DNA of 64,000 bases from Aricia agestis. Its lineage: Eukaryota; Arthropoda; Insecta; Lepidoptera; Lycaenidae. Position numbers and translations under genes: made by a program. Location of the stretch: positions 9,900,501 through 9,964,500 of the forward strand of contig NC_056423.1 in NCBI RefSeq assembly GCF_905147365.1, given 5' to 3'. The notes under the pieces were generated by a model, which saw only the letters and a list, made by a program, of their open reading frames with translations, was not told where the DNA came from and did not search any database. Position 1 is the first letter of the stretch; each line of letters opens with the position of its first letter. Shown here one piece after another: positions 35,501 to 48,120 of the stretch.

Positions 35501-38500
35501 CGCTTTATACCACTAGACCACGGAGGCGTTTTGAAATACTGAGTTGTAACACACAATTCTAGAGCAGCTCAAACTATACTACAGTTAGTTTGGGATTTTA
35601 AGATTAATTCACGAAGCCCCAATCGGCCACATCCAGCCGCGATAACAATAGATAAGCTATTGTGTCTCGTAATTTCACGATCGATGGGTTAAATTCAGCT
35701 TTTAATGAACAAAAAACCCAATCAGCAGCTAAGTAGTATTCTTATTTCTTTCATAATATTATGTAAAATAACTCGTATTTAGGGGTTTGCATGATTAGAA
35801 AACATTTAACATTCATTTAATAGGACTGCAAAATAAAATTACCATTTTGGTATTCTTAATATTATATTATGTTTATTTTGTATAAAACTACCTTTTCGAA
35901 ATTCTAATAAAATGGCAACATTAATGTTAAAATAGTGTGGAGGTGCAGAGTGCAGACTTGCATATTAAAGCTCACTAATGCTCTAGTCCTTATTTTGCTA
36001 TATTTTTCAACTTTTCCAGGCAATATACTCACACTTCATGATACAGCCGGAAGTAAGAGATATCACAGTGGAGGATCCATCAGAAGACTTCCAACGGATA
36101 CGAGATTATGTTGATGCCAAGAACTGTGAGACTCTACCCGCATTCCAGCCAGCCAAGTTGAGGAATGGGTGGGTTAATACATATTACATAATTTTGGAAC
36201 GAAGTTCCTTATCGCGCGTTGCGAAAGGAGGCTAGACGGAAAAAGTTGTAACAACACATTTTTATTAGTTCGTGCGCTGTAGGGGCAGAGGGCGTTGGTA
36301 GTATTCCTTGGACCTTGGCGTCAACTAGATGGAGTTTTTGAGAATAAACAGCGACAACTACCGGATGTTTAAATAAATTTTATTACAATTTCACAAGTGT
36401 CATTAATATTCCTAGGCGTCAACTAGATGGCGTTTTTTTTATAACTTCGTTCCATTGCATCCGGGTGTCAAAGACTTCTATTTAAACGGGTGCAAAGACT
36501 TCTATTCAAACTGATGTAGACATGCCAGACTCTATGAAATGACATTTGAAAAGCAATCCTAAAACAATACACTCAAAACATTACACACAAACAAAACTGT
36601 ATCTTCGTAGTCAAGGGCGAGATGCCAATATTATTTTGTAACAAGAGTGACAAGGATGGTCTATGGTGTTCGGTTATAATACCGAACGCAAGCGTAAGGG
36701 AACATACCCATACTACGTGACCCATTTAGAGACGGGTCTTCAAAATACTACGCTCGGTCACAAGAGGGGGGAGTGGGTCTAGAGTTTTGTCATGTAGTCA
36801 ATTTCGACGAGAGAAACGTCATACGAATTTTTTTTCTCGCAATTTAATACTTGACACTGGCATTTATTATGGTTATTTATATGCTATAGCCAAAAGCCAC
36901 TAAAAAAACAGGCACTTCTGTCACTTGTCAGGCATTTTGAAGTTTGATGAAGCTGTAAAGCTTGGTGATCATTTATTATATTTGGTGTTCGATTACAATT
37001 TGAACTACAGTCGTGACTAAAATAGCTAGTATGTGCCATCGAGGAAATTGAATCCTAAATCCTAGGTAGTTGACAGAACAACGTCATGTAGTCGGATCAT
37101 GTCAATTCAATGTTAATTGTGATCTGTCGGTTGGGTTTAGAGCAGTTTAGGGCTCCCACACAAAACTGCGAATTCGCATCGCATCATCGCATCGTAATGC
37201 CATTTTTAGTATGATTTTATCCAGAAATTTGCGATGGGATGCCAATTCGCAGTTATGTGTGGGAGCCCTTAAGCATAAAGCAGTAAGAAGCACTCACATT
37301 TATAAAATTGGTTTAGTAAATAGACTAAAAAAAGGAAAATTCAAAGAAAACTTTTTCGATACTTATGTATTAACAGCTAAGGCCTAGTAATTAAAATTTA
37401 TTTAGAAATATTTGTTGCAGATTCACAACAGAAATGGCAACCCAAGCGTGTTCTAAATTCAAAATCAACAAGAAACAAGCGCGGCGCATTTACGAAATCC
37501 TGCGTTTGAAGAACACCAACACATCGGACAAAACGGAGTACTTAGCTTACAGGCTCGACATCAAGAACAGATTGAACGCTCCATTCCAGGTAAATTATTA
37601 TTTTTAAATGACATAGCGTTAGTTTACATTGCAATATAATGCAGCGATGCTATAAAATCTGAACTTTATTATCTGTACTAGAAGATTGAATCGACAGACT
37701 TGCTATCCATGGTGTTAGGCTACCTGTTGTATTTTGAATGGCTTCTTTAAAATTGTATCAGATCGCCTCTCTCACGTTGACGCCATAGAATTAGAACGTT
37801 AGAAAAGGCATTCCATACAATCGTCAGCGCTAACATGTGTCACCCTCGAAATGAGTGAGCTCGCTCATCTGAGAGCAGTGTGCCTTAGGACGCGGTAACA
37901 GCCGAACGTGTTTAATTCATTAATTACCGCGTTGTTTTTCGCTGCATTTCGCTCCAGAATGCCGTCATGTGCCTCCCGACAGTGCAGTAACAAAACGAGG
38001 AATACAAATAAAGCCAAAGGTGTAATATTTCACTCGTAATTACTAAGATTTTATTAATATTTAAATTATTGTCTTCCATTTTTATACGTGGGAGAGCCAT
38101 GCTTCGGCACGAATGGGCCGGCTCGACCGGAGAAATACCACGTTCTCACAGAAAACCGGCGTCAAACAGCGCTTGCGCTGTTTCGCCGAGTGAGTGAGTT
38201 TACCGGAGGCCCAATCCCCTACCCTATTCCCTTCCCTACCATTCCCTATTCCCTTCCCTTCCTTACCCTCCCCTATTACCCTATTCCCTCTTAAAAGGCC
38301 GGCAACGCACTTGCAGCTCTTCTGATGCTGCGAGTGTCCATGGGCGACGGAAGTTGCTTTCCATCAGGTGACCCGTTTGCTCGTTTGCCCCCTTATTTCA
38401 TAAAAAAAAGAAAAAAAAAGCGAAGTGTAAAATGAGCGAAAGAAAAAGTAGTAAGTATATGGCTATTACTGTAAGACAAAAAAGGACGACAATATTTTCT

Positions 38501-39815
38501 CGATACACATTTTGCATGCAAAAACATTGCTACAGTTTTGACGGCATACGTCGTATCTAAGTATTTTGATATCGTTGGTTGACGCAATACGAATTGACCC
38601 TACTCAATGTGCCAAGTGCAAGTATTCTCACTTCTAATTAAAACTTTGTCCTCTGACTCTTCTTCTTTTATTAATGGCAAACAATCGCTTTTTAGCATCA
38701 TTCTGCCAGTGACAAGTATTGAAAATAACAAAAAAAAAAAAACGAGAACGGAACATGAAAAATTATAAAGTATTGCTTGATTTTGGTATTGAAGTCTGAA
38801 ACAAAGAACACTGGGTGAAGACAAACAAGGATGGAAAAATCGAATGATTAGGCTCGCAGATTACCATACTATAGTTTGTGCGTTTTATGATGATATGCGT
38901 GACACATTATAATTGACAATAGTAGGGAAGTTACCTAACAAAAATTAATCGATAGTTTAAAAATATCGAATCAATTCGTAAAGGAATTGCAATCGAAATT
39001 ATCGATTTCGTACTGACATTTCAGTGGTGCCGGCGATTTAAGATGGCCGCCCTTTTTATCGATTTGATTTCGATTCAACAGGGTCAATCTCTATTGACAT
39101 AAGTTCCATGACATTTTTCAAATGTTTTCGTAACAATAATTTTATACTCCTATTTCACAGTTAATATTTATAATTTTTATTAATAAGTTAGCATTTAGCA
39201 TCTTTTCATTTTTATTCATTTACAATTATAGGAAACATTTTTTTTTGTAGATGGAATATAATTTATTACATTTAGATTTTTTTCGTTTTCTTGTAAAAAA
39301 AAAACCCGTAGCAAGGAACATGAAAACTGTCACCCATATGATCTTAGAACGCACAAACTATAAGCTAGCTTTTATTGCACCAATCACCAATCCATCTGTG
39401 CTATAAAACATGCTACAGGCTCAACGTTCATATTTTTGTTACAGAAAAAGAAATTAGAATTAAACAGACTCCAGAAAGTTCTAAAACCAGAGGAATTCGC
39501 GGCGACCCAAACCGCCGCGGGTCTAGGAGAGACACAGGTTATTTTATAATTCCTTATTTTACTATGAACGTGTACGATTAACGATAAACACTTTTGTCAA
39601 TAGCTACATTTACAACTTTACATTTTACACAATCATAAAGACAATATGTTCTGATGTGAAAAGAAGTCGGTTAATGAAGGAATTTTGAAAAAAAAAAGAT
39701 ATTGTCACATTAAAAATTAACAATAAATGAATATTTTCAGGCCCGTCTGTCGTCTCTTTATCGTACGCTGGAGAGCGAGTACCGGCGCGTCATACACCGT
39801 CTAGAACACTACTAG
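32576..39815 (+). CDS. HAT1: Histone acetyltransferase type B catalytic subunit
   Basis: Nine exons (32576-32636, 32727-32896, 33755-33926, 34199-34358, 34973-35138, 36020-36168, 37421-37589, 39445-39537, 39741-39815) join in frame to give 404 residues, against 419 in human. The N-terminal HAT1 domain includes DVEDIENDDISFPPEM and FGYTDLKIKLYH. The GNAT core begins at about residue 135, with LPYHERLQTFLMWFVDAASY, IDVDDDQW and RPRVSQVLTLPPYRKLG. The expected catalytic glutamate is present in DITVEDPSED (E261). HAT1 acetylates newly made histone H4 at K5 and K12 with the RbAp46/48 partner before chromatin assembly (family knowledge). The acetyl-CoA loop reads RKLGICAQ, with Cys where the Q/R-x-x-G-x-G/A motif normally has Gly or Ala. 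Introns carry a retroelement, SINEs and several MITEs. Confidence 0.94.
33010..33650 (-). mobile_element. RTE-type retroelement 3' fragment in HAT1 intron 2
   Basis: On the minus strand two pieces read the C-terminal end of an RTE-like reverse transcriptase: FNTCILPVLIYGSQTWSLTN at ~33615-33500 and QLKWRWAGHTVRGVG with the tail RDRREWKRLEEAF at 33290-33021. They are separated by a MITE (33348-33493), and a short (ACT)n expansion shifts the frame near 33300. It is inactive. Confidence 0.8.
33348..33493. mobile_element. Harbinger-like MITE inserted in the retroelement
   Basis: Inverted repeats of about 52 bp begin CCCCCTTATTAATAAACGTT. The element is flanked by TTA on both sides (33345-33347 and 33494-33496), a 3 bp duplication typical of PIF/Harbinger. 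It splits the RT fragment, so it arrived later. Confidence 0.75.
34530..34830. repeat. Diverged relative of MITE family C (HAT1 intron 4)
   Basis: It has GGTGGCACCAGCGGTCATTG on the left and GACAGGGAGTCAATGACCGC on the right. The inner arms match family C; the outer TA-flanked ends are not preserved. Confidence 0.5.
35190..35528 (-). mobile_element. tRNA-derived SINE in HAT1 intron 5
   Basis: On the minus strand the head reads CGCCTCCGTGGTCTAGTGGT, an A box, with a B box GGTTCGATTCC about 40 bases on, as in a tRNA gene. A ~270 bp non-tRNA body follows. The tRNA part lacks a proper acceptor-stem partner, so I call it a SINE and not a functional tRNA. Confidence 0.75.
37150..37268. repeat. MITE in HAT1 intron 6
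   Basis: The ends are GGGCTCCCACACAAAACTGC and an inverted partner GTGTGGGAGCCC; the inner arms CGAATTCGCATCGCATC pair imperfectly. Confidence 0.65.
38086..38420 (+). mobile_element. SINE, copy 2 (HAT1 intron 7)
   Basis: A full-length copy of the SINE described at 6639-6953, with an expanded CCCTA/CCCTT middle and an A-rich tail. Its middle gives a chance open frame. Confidence 0.75.
38870..39362. mobile_element. MITE of the 'TATAGTTTGTGCG' family, copy 2 (HAT1 intron 7)
   Basis: Same ends and body as 28147-28652, shorter by small deletions. It lies about 80 bases upstream of HAT1 exon 8. Confidence 0.8.
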
Positions 39816-39874
39816 CGACATCTGTTACAGCGCCTTCTGTTGTATGAATAAGACCGCACTAGTCGTCAAGGTTG

Positions 39875-40090
39875 GACTGCACTAAGCTACACTACGCGGC
39901 AGCGAAGCGACGCGACACGTCACAGCCAAATATTCTTGGAAATCGTGTATGAGGCACACCGCACTGCGCGGCAGCTACAAATTTTTTTCTGATCTGTATT
40001 TTCCTAGCACATTATAAAAATAACATAAATGAAATAGAGATGATAGCTGCGTAAATATATTAGGAGGGTTGGTTGCCGCGTAGTGCAGTC
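39875..40090. repeat. MITE just after the HAT1 stop codon
   Basis: The ends GACTGCACTAAGC and an inverted partner GTAGTGCAGTC enclose CTACGCGGCAGC / GTTGCCGCGTAG inner arms. It starts 60 bases after the stop, so it may be part of the HAT1 3' UTR. Confidence 0.5.
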
Positions 40091-40688
40091 ATAAACAGTA
40101 AGTCATACAATAACAATTACAAAGAATATTGTCCCATCGGTACGCCTAATGCGGTCTAGCTTATACTCCCAGCCCAACTCGAAACTGGCATTTACTACAG
40201 GAGGTCTTCAGTCTTAAAATTGTGTTCAATTGGGCAGTAAAACTTTATTTTATTTTTATGACTTACCGCATTTGATGGATCGATATCTGCTATTTAAATC
40301 TAGTATTAATATAGCTTAGATCCAGTCATAAACAGCAAAACAGTGCTGTAATAATACATCAAATTGTGTGCTCTAAAAAACTCAAGTTCTTTCTTTCGAG
40401 TTTCAATCAGTAGACATGTTGTTTGGAATTTGAGTTGAGGCTGAGATTGCATCGAAATCGAGCTGTATTTTTGGATTAAAATAACAGAAACGGGGTTATC
40501 CTCAAACTATTGCCTTTGTGTTGGATGTATACGCGCGAACGAGCGTGTTGGCCGCTACACCGCGAGATCACAAGTATGTAACGATTTATTTAAATAGCGG
40601 CGCGGTCGCGTCATTCACATACATTTGCTTGTGATCTAGCGGTGCCGCCAAACCGCGCGTTTGAGCGGATGCATTTAATTCGAGCCTT

Positions 40689-41025
40689 GGCTACGTTTTC
40701 CCCAGAGATGTGTTGCGATTTGCGAGGAATGTATTTAGATCCAATAGCATCGCCGCGCTGAGCGATGTAACGGCAAGCTCACGTTAATGAAGCGATTCTA
40801 TTGGTTCTCCAAAAGTCAAAACACATCCCTCGCAACACACATAGTAAAAGAAGGGGAAGTAAGTTATCTTCATACAAAGGCACCGCGCGCGGCTTGTATG
40901 TGTGCGCCATAGTAGTGCATCGATACTATGGCGCACACATACAAGCCGCGCGCGGTGCCTTTGTACGAAGATAACTTACTTCCCCTCCTTTTACTATGCA
41001 ACACATCTCTGGTGGAAACGCAGCC
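40689..41025. repeat. Nested inverted-repeat elements, inner one a near-perfect palindrome
   Basis: The outer element has GGCTACGTTTTCCCCAGAGA / inverse at 41000-41025. Inside, 40840-40998 is a palindrome with arms of ~74 bases (CATAGTAAAAGAAGGGGAAG ... CACCGCGCGCGGCTTG) that differ at only a few positions. Confidence 0.7.
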
Positions 41026-41360
41026 TTATTAGCGAATTCATCATCTAATTTTAATTTTTATCCTAGTCTGTACAGAGTGTAGTGCTCTCAAAGAAAATGT
41101 TTGGTAAATATTGCTGGTTCAAGAAAAACGCCAAAATTGTTAAATCGAATTTTTGTAATGATGAAAAATTGTTATTTCGCCTTTGTTTATGAAAAAGTGT
41201 CTGATAAAAATGATGAATTAATTGTGTCTTATGTTAGTAATGTCTTGAAGATTTGTCCACTAATGTTAAATTTAAGTTTATTCTCACGGATTAAATAATA
41301 TGATTTTTACAGAATAGTTTTATTTTCTAGATGTTGCGCGCAACTCTATTATATACATTA

Positions 41361-41525
41361 CTAGACGATATTGCGGGGGAACCGTACATTTTTCCGGGAT
41401 AAAAAGTATCCTATGTCCTTCACACCAAATTTCAAAATCAGTTCAGCGGTTTGGGCGTGAAGAGGTAACAGACAGACAGACGGACACACAGACAGACACA
41501 CTTTCGCATGTATAATATTGGTATG
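41361..41525. mobile_element. Helitron-like fragment
   Basis: It begins CTAGACGATATTGCGGGGGA, includes TTCAGCGGTTTGGGCGTGAA and a CAGA run, and ends TATAATATTGGTATGG. The same tail occurs at 61240-61325. Confidence 0.55.
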
Positions 41526-42412
41526 GATAATGGTTTATCGTGCGGTTACCGTACCAAATTTCATCAAAATAGGCTCAGCGGTTTAAGCATACAGAGGAAA
41601 AACTGTAAAAAGCTCTAAAATATATGTATGTAAATTTTATTTTTGTTGCAAACATCAATTTGTAGATCCATACAATTATAAGACAGAAAATATACAATAT
41701 ATTATGTAATTGTTTCACAAGTTGAATATCACCTCCTCTTTTTTGGAAGTCGGTATAATCAAATACATATTTTTTAAATCTCTATCGTCGACCACAAACA
41801 AACGCGAAACATTGTCATAATAAACTTGTTGTTCTTAAAACTATGTTAGGTAATTGTTATGCATAAGTTCCTTATTCATAAAATGCATGTCTACTACACA
41901 ATATTTATTTCAATCAAAAATTATTTATTTTAATTACTGTACTTACATGATTTTTTTAACAATATCATTATATTCAATTGATCCATCCATACATTTTTAA
42001 TTTTGAATAAGAAGATATTTTGAACGAGCTGTGTATGTACTTACAAGGAGAAAAAGTCAAATACAACACTTCTTTTTTCTCTGTAAAGACCAGTAAAGCA
42101 AAGTTTTCATGCACAAATGCATTACCTAATAAGGCCTTTACCAAAATCATTTTTGTTTGGTGGTCATAGACAAATATTATGCGTTACTTATAAATTATAA
42201 CCCCTTACAAATAAAAACATTTACGCAGTGTTACTGTTTAGGGTTCCGTAGTCAACAAGGAACCCGGTCTGTCCGTCCGTCTGTCCGCGGTTTTGGTCAG
42301 AGACTATAGGACCTGCAAAGCTGTAATTCGGCATGAATACACATCTTAATGATGCCGACAAAATGGTATATAAAATCTTTAAAATAAATGCGGGTTCAAC
42401 TTGTTTCCAATA

Positions 42413-42733
42413 AGGGTCAATTTATACTAGCGCAGAGTCGAAGCGCATCGAAGCGAATTATTAAAACTGAACATATCAAATTTAACCTTAACTCCAAAGT
42501 GTTAACGCACATATTACTTCTGAGAATTTAAAAAGGCGCACGCATCCGCGCGCACTTTCGCGAATTCGCTTGACCACCGCTTTTTGGTGCGTTCTCGCGC
42601 ATCCAAGCGCACACAAGCGAATCTACGCGTCATCTCTGTAGGCACTCTGGCGAATCCGCGCGCATTTGTTTGACTTGTTGCGAATTTGACGCTTCGACGC
42701 GCTTCGACTCTGCGCTTTTATAAATTGACCCTA
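42413..42733. repeat. MITE close to the MSL3 3' end
   Basis: The ends AGGGTCAATTTATACTAGCG and the inverse GATAAATTGACCCT-like right end (ATAAATTGACCCT) carry an inner GCAGAGTCGAAGCGCATCGA arm that is inverted on the right. It is rich in CGC/GCG. The remaining 41026-42839 is AT-rich with nothing else recognisable except the fragment at 41361-41525. Confidence 0.6.
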
Positions 42734-42839
42734 AGCCAGACAGAGACTAGCAAATCTTGTATAGTTCGCTATGTAAATATTTAAATTAGTAAGGGGGTTT
42801 GTTCATACTTTATTACATGATGATTCTAGTTAAGCCGGT

Positions 42840-45800
42840 TCAGTGTGAGCGAGATATACCGTCGTTGATGTAGTACATTTCGCCGAACCATTCGCTGTGG
42901 TCTTCCAGATAGCTGGAAATAGAATTCATTTGTTTTATTTTCAATCAATCAAGAATTTGGTATACATGAGGCCTTACAAAATCACTTATGGATATAAAAT
43001 AATTTATAAATAAAATACTAGGCTATATCCACAAACATAAATAAAATGCTCCAGCGACTCGAAATCAGATACTAACATATAGAACAAACACAAATATTAT
43101 CATATATTAAATACTGTGGGAGCTGTACATCTTGCAGCTTTTCGTCTAAGCTACGTTACGTTGGTTAGTATTAAAGTCTATTTTATGCAAATAAACAATA
43201 AAACTTTTCCTATTTATCATAATGGGCATTGTCCAAAAAAAAAAATAATCACATGTACTTTTTATATTTTTTTTCGTTAAAATAGAGTATTTTAAGAATA
43301 TAAATTAAATAATTTTGAAATTCATTGGCTAGTTTTTTCTCAATAAATTTTTAAAGTTTCGCTCTGACGTCATCATCGGCCGCCAATTGACCTCTGCATA
43401 TGTTTTAAATTTCCTTTCAATCTTATTTATAATGGCTGGTTCGTCAAATGCAAGTTCTCATTATGTGAAAGCTGATACGAGAAGCTTAAAAAAAGGTTGA
43501 AACGTAATGTTGGTCGAATTTATTGCTAATTTAACGCCATTGAAGGTCAAACAAAGGTTAAACGTATTTGTTCAAAAATATAAGTAACTAATGGGTATTT
43601 TTTTCGTTTATATACAGAAAAACAATCACTGACCTTATTCCTCGAAATGTTTTTGTAATGAGCAAAATTTAAAAAAAATGGACAATCCCCATTACCATTG
43701 AAAATGAATACTCACTGAACGAAGACATCAATATGTTTTAATATCAGTTTCAGTTTTAAATCTGGCATCTGTGTTGCGTTCAAAAAGTCTGGTAGTTTCA
43801 CTGAAAACAATAGTATTATTACAATAATATTATTAAATGTGTAGGCTTATCACTTATCAGGAACACTTGACTAAGAGTGACTTAGACTACTGCAACGACA
43901 ATGCAGCCTCAAGAAGGAGATATTAGACAGAGTAACATTTTATTATGGATGAATTTACAAGGGGTATAAAGTCACTAGTTGATGCCCGCAAAACTGTGAA
44001 ATAAGTTTATCACAGGGCTCAAAATTTATCCATACCAAATTTTATCAAATCGGTTTAGATTATTTTTAGATAGAAAAGAGATTAAGCCCCAATTTCACCA
44101 ACGACTGTTAAAGTTAACGCTCGAATTAGTATCACGTTACCTCTTTCGTTTTTCTTATGTATGAAAGAGAAGACAAGTTGTTAACACTAACTGCTAACAG
44201 ACGTTGGTGAAATTGGTGCCAAGCGTGACAGATACACTTTCGCATTTATAATATTAGCATGGATGTGTGTAATATTTACCGAACAGTCTGGCTAGATGTA
44301 TGGCGCCGTAGACTCTGCACGGCAGGTGTTCTGTGTTTTCGCGCGGCACTATCTGCCACTTGCCCACCTGCACAGACATGGAATTAGTAACGACAGGGCA
44401 AACTGGTGTCGCCAAGTAAACTTGTAATCTTAGAGCCAGTCCACACGGCGCGTTGCGTCGACGTAGCGTTGCCGTTGCATTGTTTTACATACAAATAACC
44501 AAGGTGTTCACACGGGTGCTGTCCGTCATGTGTGCATCGTCGCAACGCACACATGACGGACAGCAGCCCCCGAGACGAAGCGGGAGTTTTTGACGTTAAG
44601 CCCGGGCGCGCACTAGCGGCCAGGTCGCGGCGGCCATCGAGATAAATACCTTAGTATGAAACCGCCATAGACTACGTGCACCTGGCCGCACCTCGGCCAG
44701 CGGCCACACCATATTTTCGATGGCCGCCGCGACCTGGCCGCCGCGGCCTGGCCGCTAGTGCGCGCCCGGGCTAAGACTTCTTCGTAATAACACTGCGATG
44801 ACGCAGCGCTCGTGTGGCCGGCTATGCGTCAAACCACAGCGCTGCGTCGACGCAACGCGCCGTGTGGACTGGTTCTTATTATTTATTTGACATGTCCCTG
44901 CCACCTATAGTTTTCTTATAAAATAAAAGGGCTGCCGACTGGCGTGGAGTCTGAAACTCATAATAGGTTTCATGTAAATTCAATAAACTAAATTCAATGA
45001 TTCTTTAAAATTAGTAAGTAGGTACTTACCTACCTGCCAATGTAGAGAAACAGATAATGTTGATTTGAAATAAAAATGTTTAAGTACCTATGTAAAACTT
45101 TTGCAGTTTTATTTAAGTACTTACTATTTTGAAATATAATTAACTAAGCTAAGTATACGAATCATTACGATTCTTGCTTTCCTTTAATATTTCTTGAGAA
45201 AAGAAGACTACACAAATATTTAATTACATTTTGTACATAGACGTGTATTGAGTTACAAGTTTACCCGAGCGAAGCCGGGTTTTCATCTAGTTTTATAAAA
45301 AAAATGTTTAAAAAATTTGGAGTGAACTATGAAATACAGTATACAGAAAACACAAAAAAGGGGGTAGAGTTAGTGGCGGCCTTAGGGGGTGGCGAACAGG
45401 GCAATCGCCCGGGGCCTCGCGTCTCTTTTCATTTTTTGACTAAATTTTATTTCTTTAACTTAAGCATTCTTCGTAGAGTTACCTTATCTAGTAGCTGCGA
45501 GAGCGGCGTGCGCGTGGTGGCGGGTGTGGGGGGCGCGGGGGCGGCGGGCCGGCGGGACGCCCACGCCTCGCTGACCGACGATCCGCTACTGCCCACACTG
45601 AGGATAAACAAACAAAGAGAAGTTAAAAACAAACAAATTTTCCAGTTGTGAGCGAGCTGTCGATCTGCTACTGCCAACACTGGGCAACGATTATAATAGT
45701 TTCCATTAAAAAAAATCATAAAAAAAACGTGTGGCATTCGGGGACTGCCGCGGTTAAAAGCTATTGGATAAAAGTAATCAACTTATGCAATTATAATTCG

Positions 45801-48059
45801 CATACGACTAGTCGCACACATGACATACACAATCACCGTGCCGAAGTCTGACAGAGTATGGAGTATCTGTCAGATAAGTTGTGGATAGCCTATCCGGCAC
45901 TTATCAGGAAGTGGTGAAATAGGTTCTTAAAGTTGTATGCGAGTATACTACGAATAATAAAAACTAAGGAAACGTAACTCCCATACTTCAACCGTTTTGA
46001 ATTTGGTTCCTTTGCGTACACTCAAATATTATGGCAAATGTCAATAGCAACGAGAGACGGGTCAATTCAGAACGCAACGCGACGCCGGACGCGTAGATTG
46101 ACAGACTTCAATTGCGTAAGGTGTCTTACGGCCGTTCCCAATATTTGATCTATCTCTGGTTTTGCCCTACTAGAGATAGGAATAGCTCACAATTGACATT
46201 AGAGACTTATATTTTATGTCAATTGTGAGCTATTCCTATCTCTAGTAGGGCAAAACCAGAGATAGATCAAATATTGGGAACGGCCGTAAGACTGGGTTGC
46301 ACCAACTAACTTTGACTTTAACCGGAAAATTTGACAGATGTCGTATGAGAATATGGGGTGTTTGGACGCCATATTTAATTTTAACTATAACCACGTCTCT
46401 GGTGTAACCCAAGATAGACTGGATTGCACCAACTTTAACTGTAACTTTAACTTTGACTACAGTGCAAAATGTCAAATCTTTGGGTAAAGATAAAAATGGA
46501 CGCCATCAAGACGCCATATTTAACCATAACCATAGAGCTCGACAAGGTTTTAAATGTATGTGGCGAAAAAAGGAACTAACGCTGTCATCATACAAAAACG
46601 CCATTTTTGACAGTTCTCCTTTACCAGCAGCGCCCCCGCCCACGCGCATGTATAACTTTGTTGGATCAGCTGTCATCTGTCAATTTCTCCGGGCAAAGTT
46701 AAGGGTAAAATTAAAGTTAAATTTACCTTAACTATAACCATAAATTTAACTTTACCCACGCCTCTGGTGCAACCCAGTCTTACAAATCTGTCAGATCTAT
46801 ACTTTAGAAACGCATCTACACGTCGCGTTGCGGTCTGTATTGACCCCAATGGGCAACCCACACGTACCACACCACGTGGCAACGACCTAACCTAACACTC
46901 AAACTTACGAAAAAAAGCCATTGACAATAATTGTCACTTGTTTAATGACACAAAATTGAGTAGGCACGGAGGTAGGGAACACATGCATAAAGTATGCATG
47001 TATTCGGTACACATTTTGTAGACTCGTGGAACAATTTTTTTGACGCAGTTAAACTTAGTTTTCATTATTCGTAGTGAGTATAGTACCTGGATGAGAGCGT
47101 CTCGAAGGTCTTGTGGTCGGCGGAGGTGGAGGGCGCGTCGTTCTCAGACTGCGACACTGCCGACTTGTGCGACCGTAACCTGCAAAATATCAAGTCATAA
47201 CGCAAACGGGTCACCTGATGGAAAGCAACTTCCGTCGCCCATGGACACTCGCAGCATCAGAAGGGCTGCAAGTGCGTTGCCGGCCTTTTAAGAGGGAATA
47301 GGGGAGGGTAGGGAAGGGAAGGGAATAGGATAGGGGATTGGGCCTCCGGTAAACTCACTCACTCTGCGAAACACAGCGCAAGCGCTGTTTCACGCCGGTT
47401 TTCTGTGAGAACGTGGTATTTCTCCGGTCGAGCCGGCCCATTCGTGCCGAAGCGTGGCTCTCCCACGTAAAGAAGATAAAGCCTTAAGATTTATCGTAAC
47501 CAATTTCATTACCTTCTAGCTACATTCCCACTTCTGGACTCTGGTTTCTCCTGCTTACTGTCTCTGCTGTTGGTTTCTCGGCTTTGGCTATTACTTTCCC
47601 CGCCTTTATTATTTGTCTCCCGATCTTGGCTGTTGGTATCTCGACCTTGGCTGTTAGTTTCTCGGCCTTGGCTGGTTTCTCGGCCTTGGCTGGTCTCACG
47701 TCCTTGGCTGTTGCTTTCTCGTCCTTGGCTGGTTTCTCGGCCTTGGCTGGTGCTCTCCCGGCCCTGGCTACTGCTCTCCTCGCAGAGGGACTCCGGTTTC
47801 TTATCATGTGTTTCGCTTCTCTCCTCATCATCATTATTCTGGTCGTCATCTTGCATGTCTTCTGTCAATTGAAAATATAATTTGTTTCTCATTGTATTAT
47901 ACAATAAAGGTAGAATATTGTTTATGGATTGGCAGAATTTTTTTTTTTGGGTGAGTTTACATTGAGTACCTAAAGACAACCTCGTATTTCAAGACTTTCT
48001 AAAAGAACGATTGGTAACAAGGTTTCAGTTGTTTATCTTATATCTTTAAACGAGCAATT

Positions 48060-48120
<61 letters not shown>

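Noticed and set aside
35460..35528. Functional tRNA gene on the minus strand
   Set aside because: A and B boxes are present, but the acceptor stem does not close and a SINE body follows directly.
47570..47880. Frames of ~100 codons opposite MSL3 exon 8
   Set aside because: The regular 12/18-base repeat keeps the opposite strand open; the SRPWLV-type text is its mirror.
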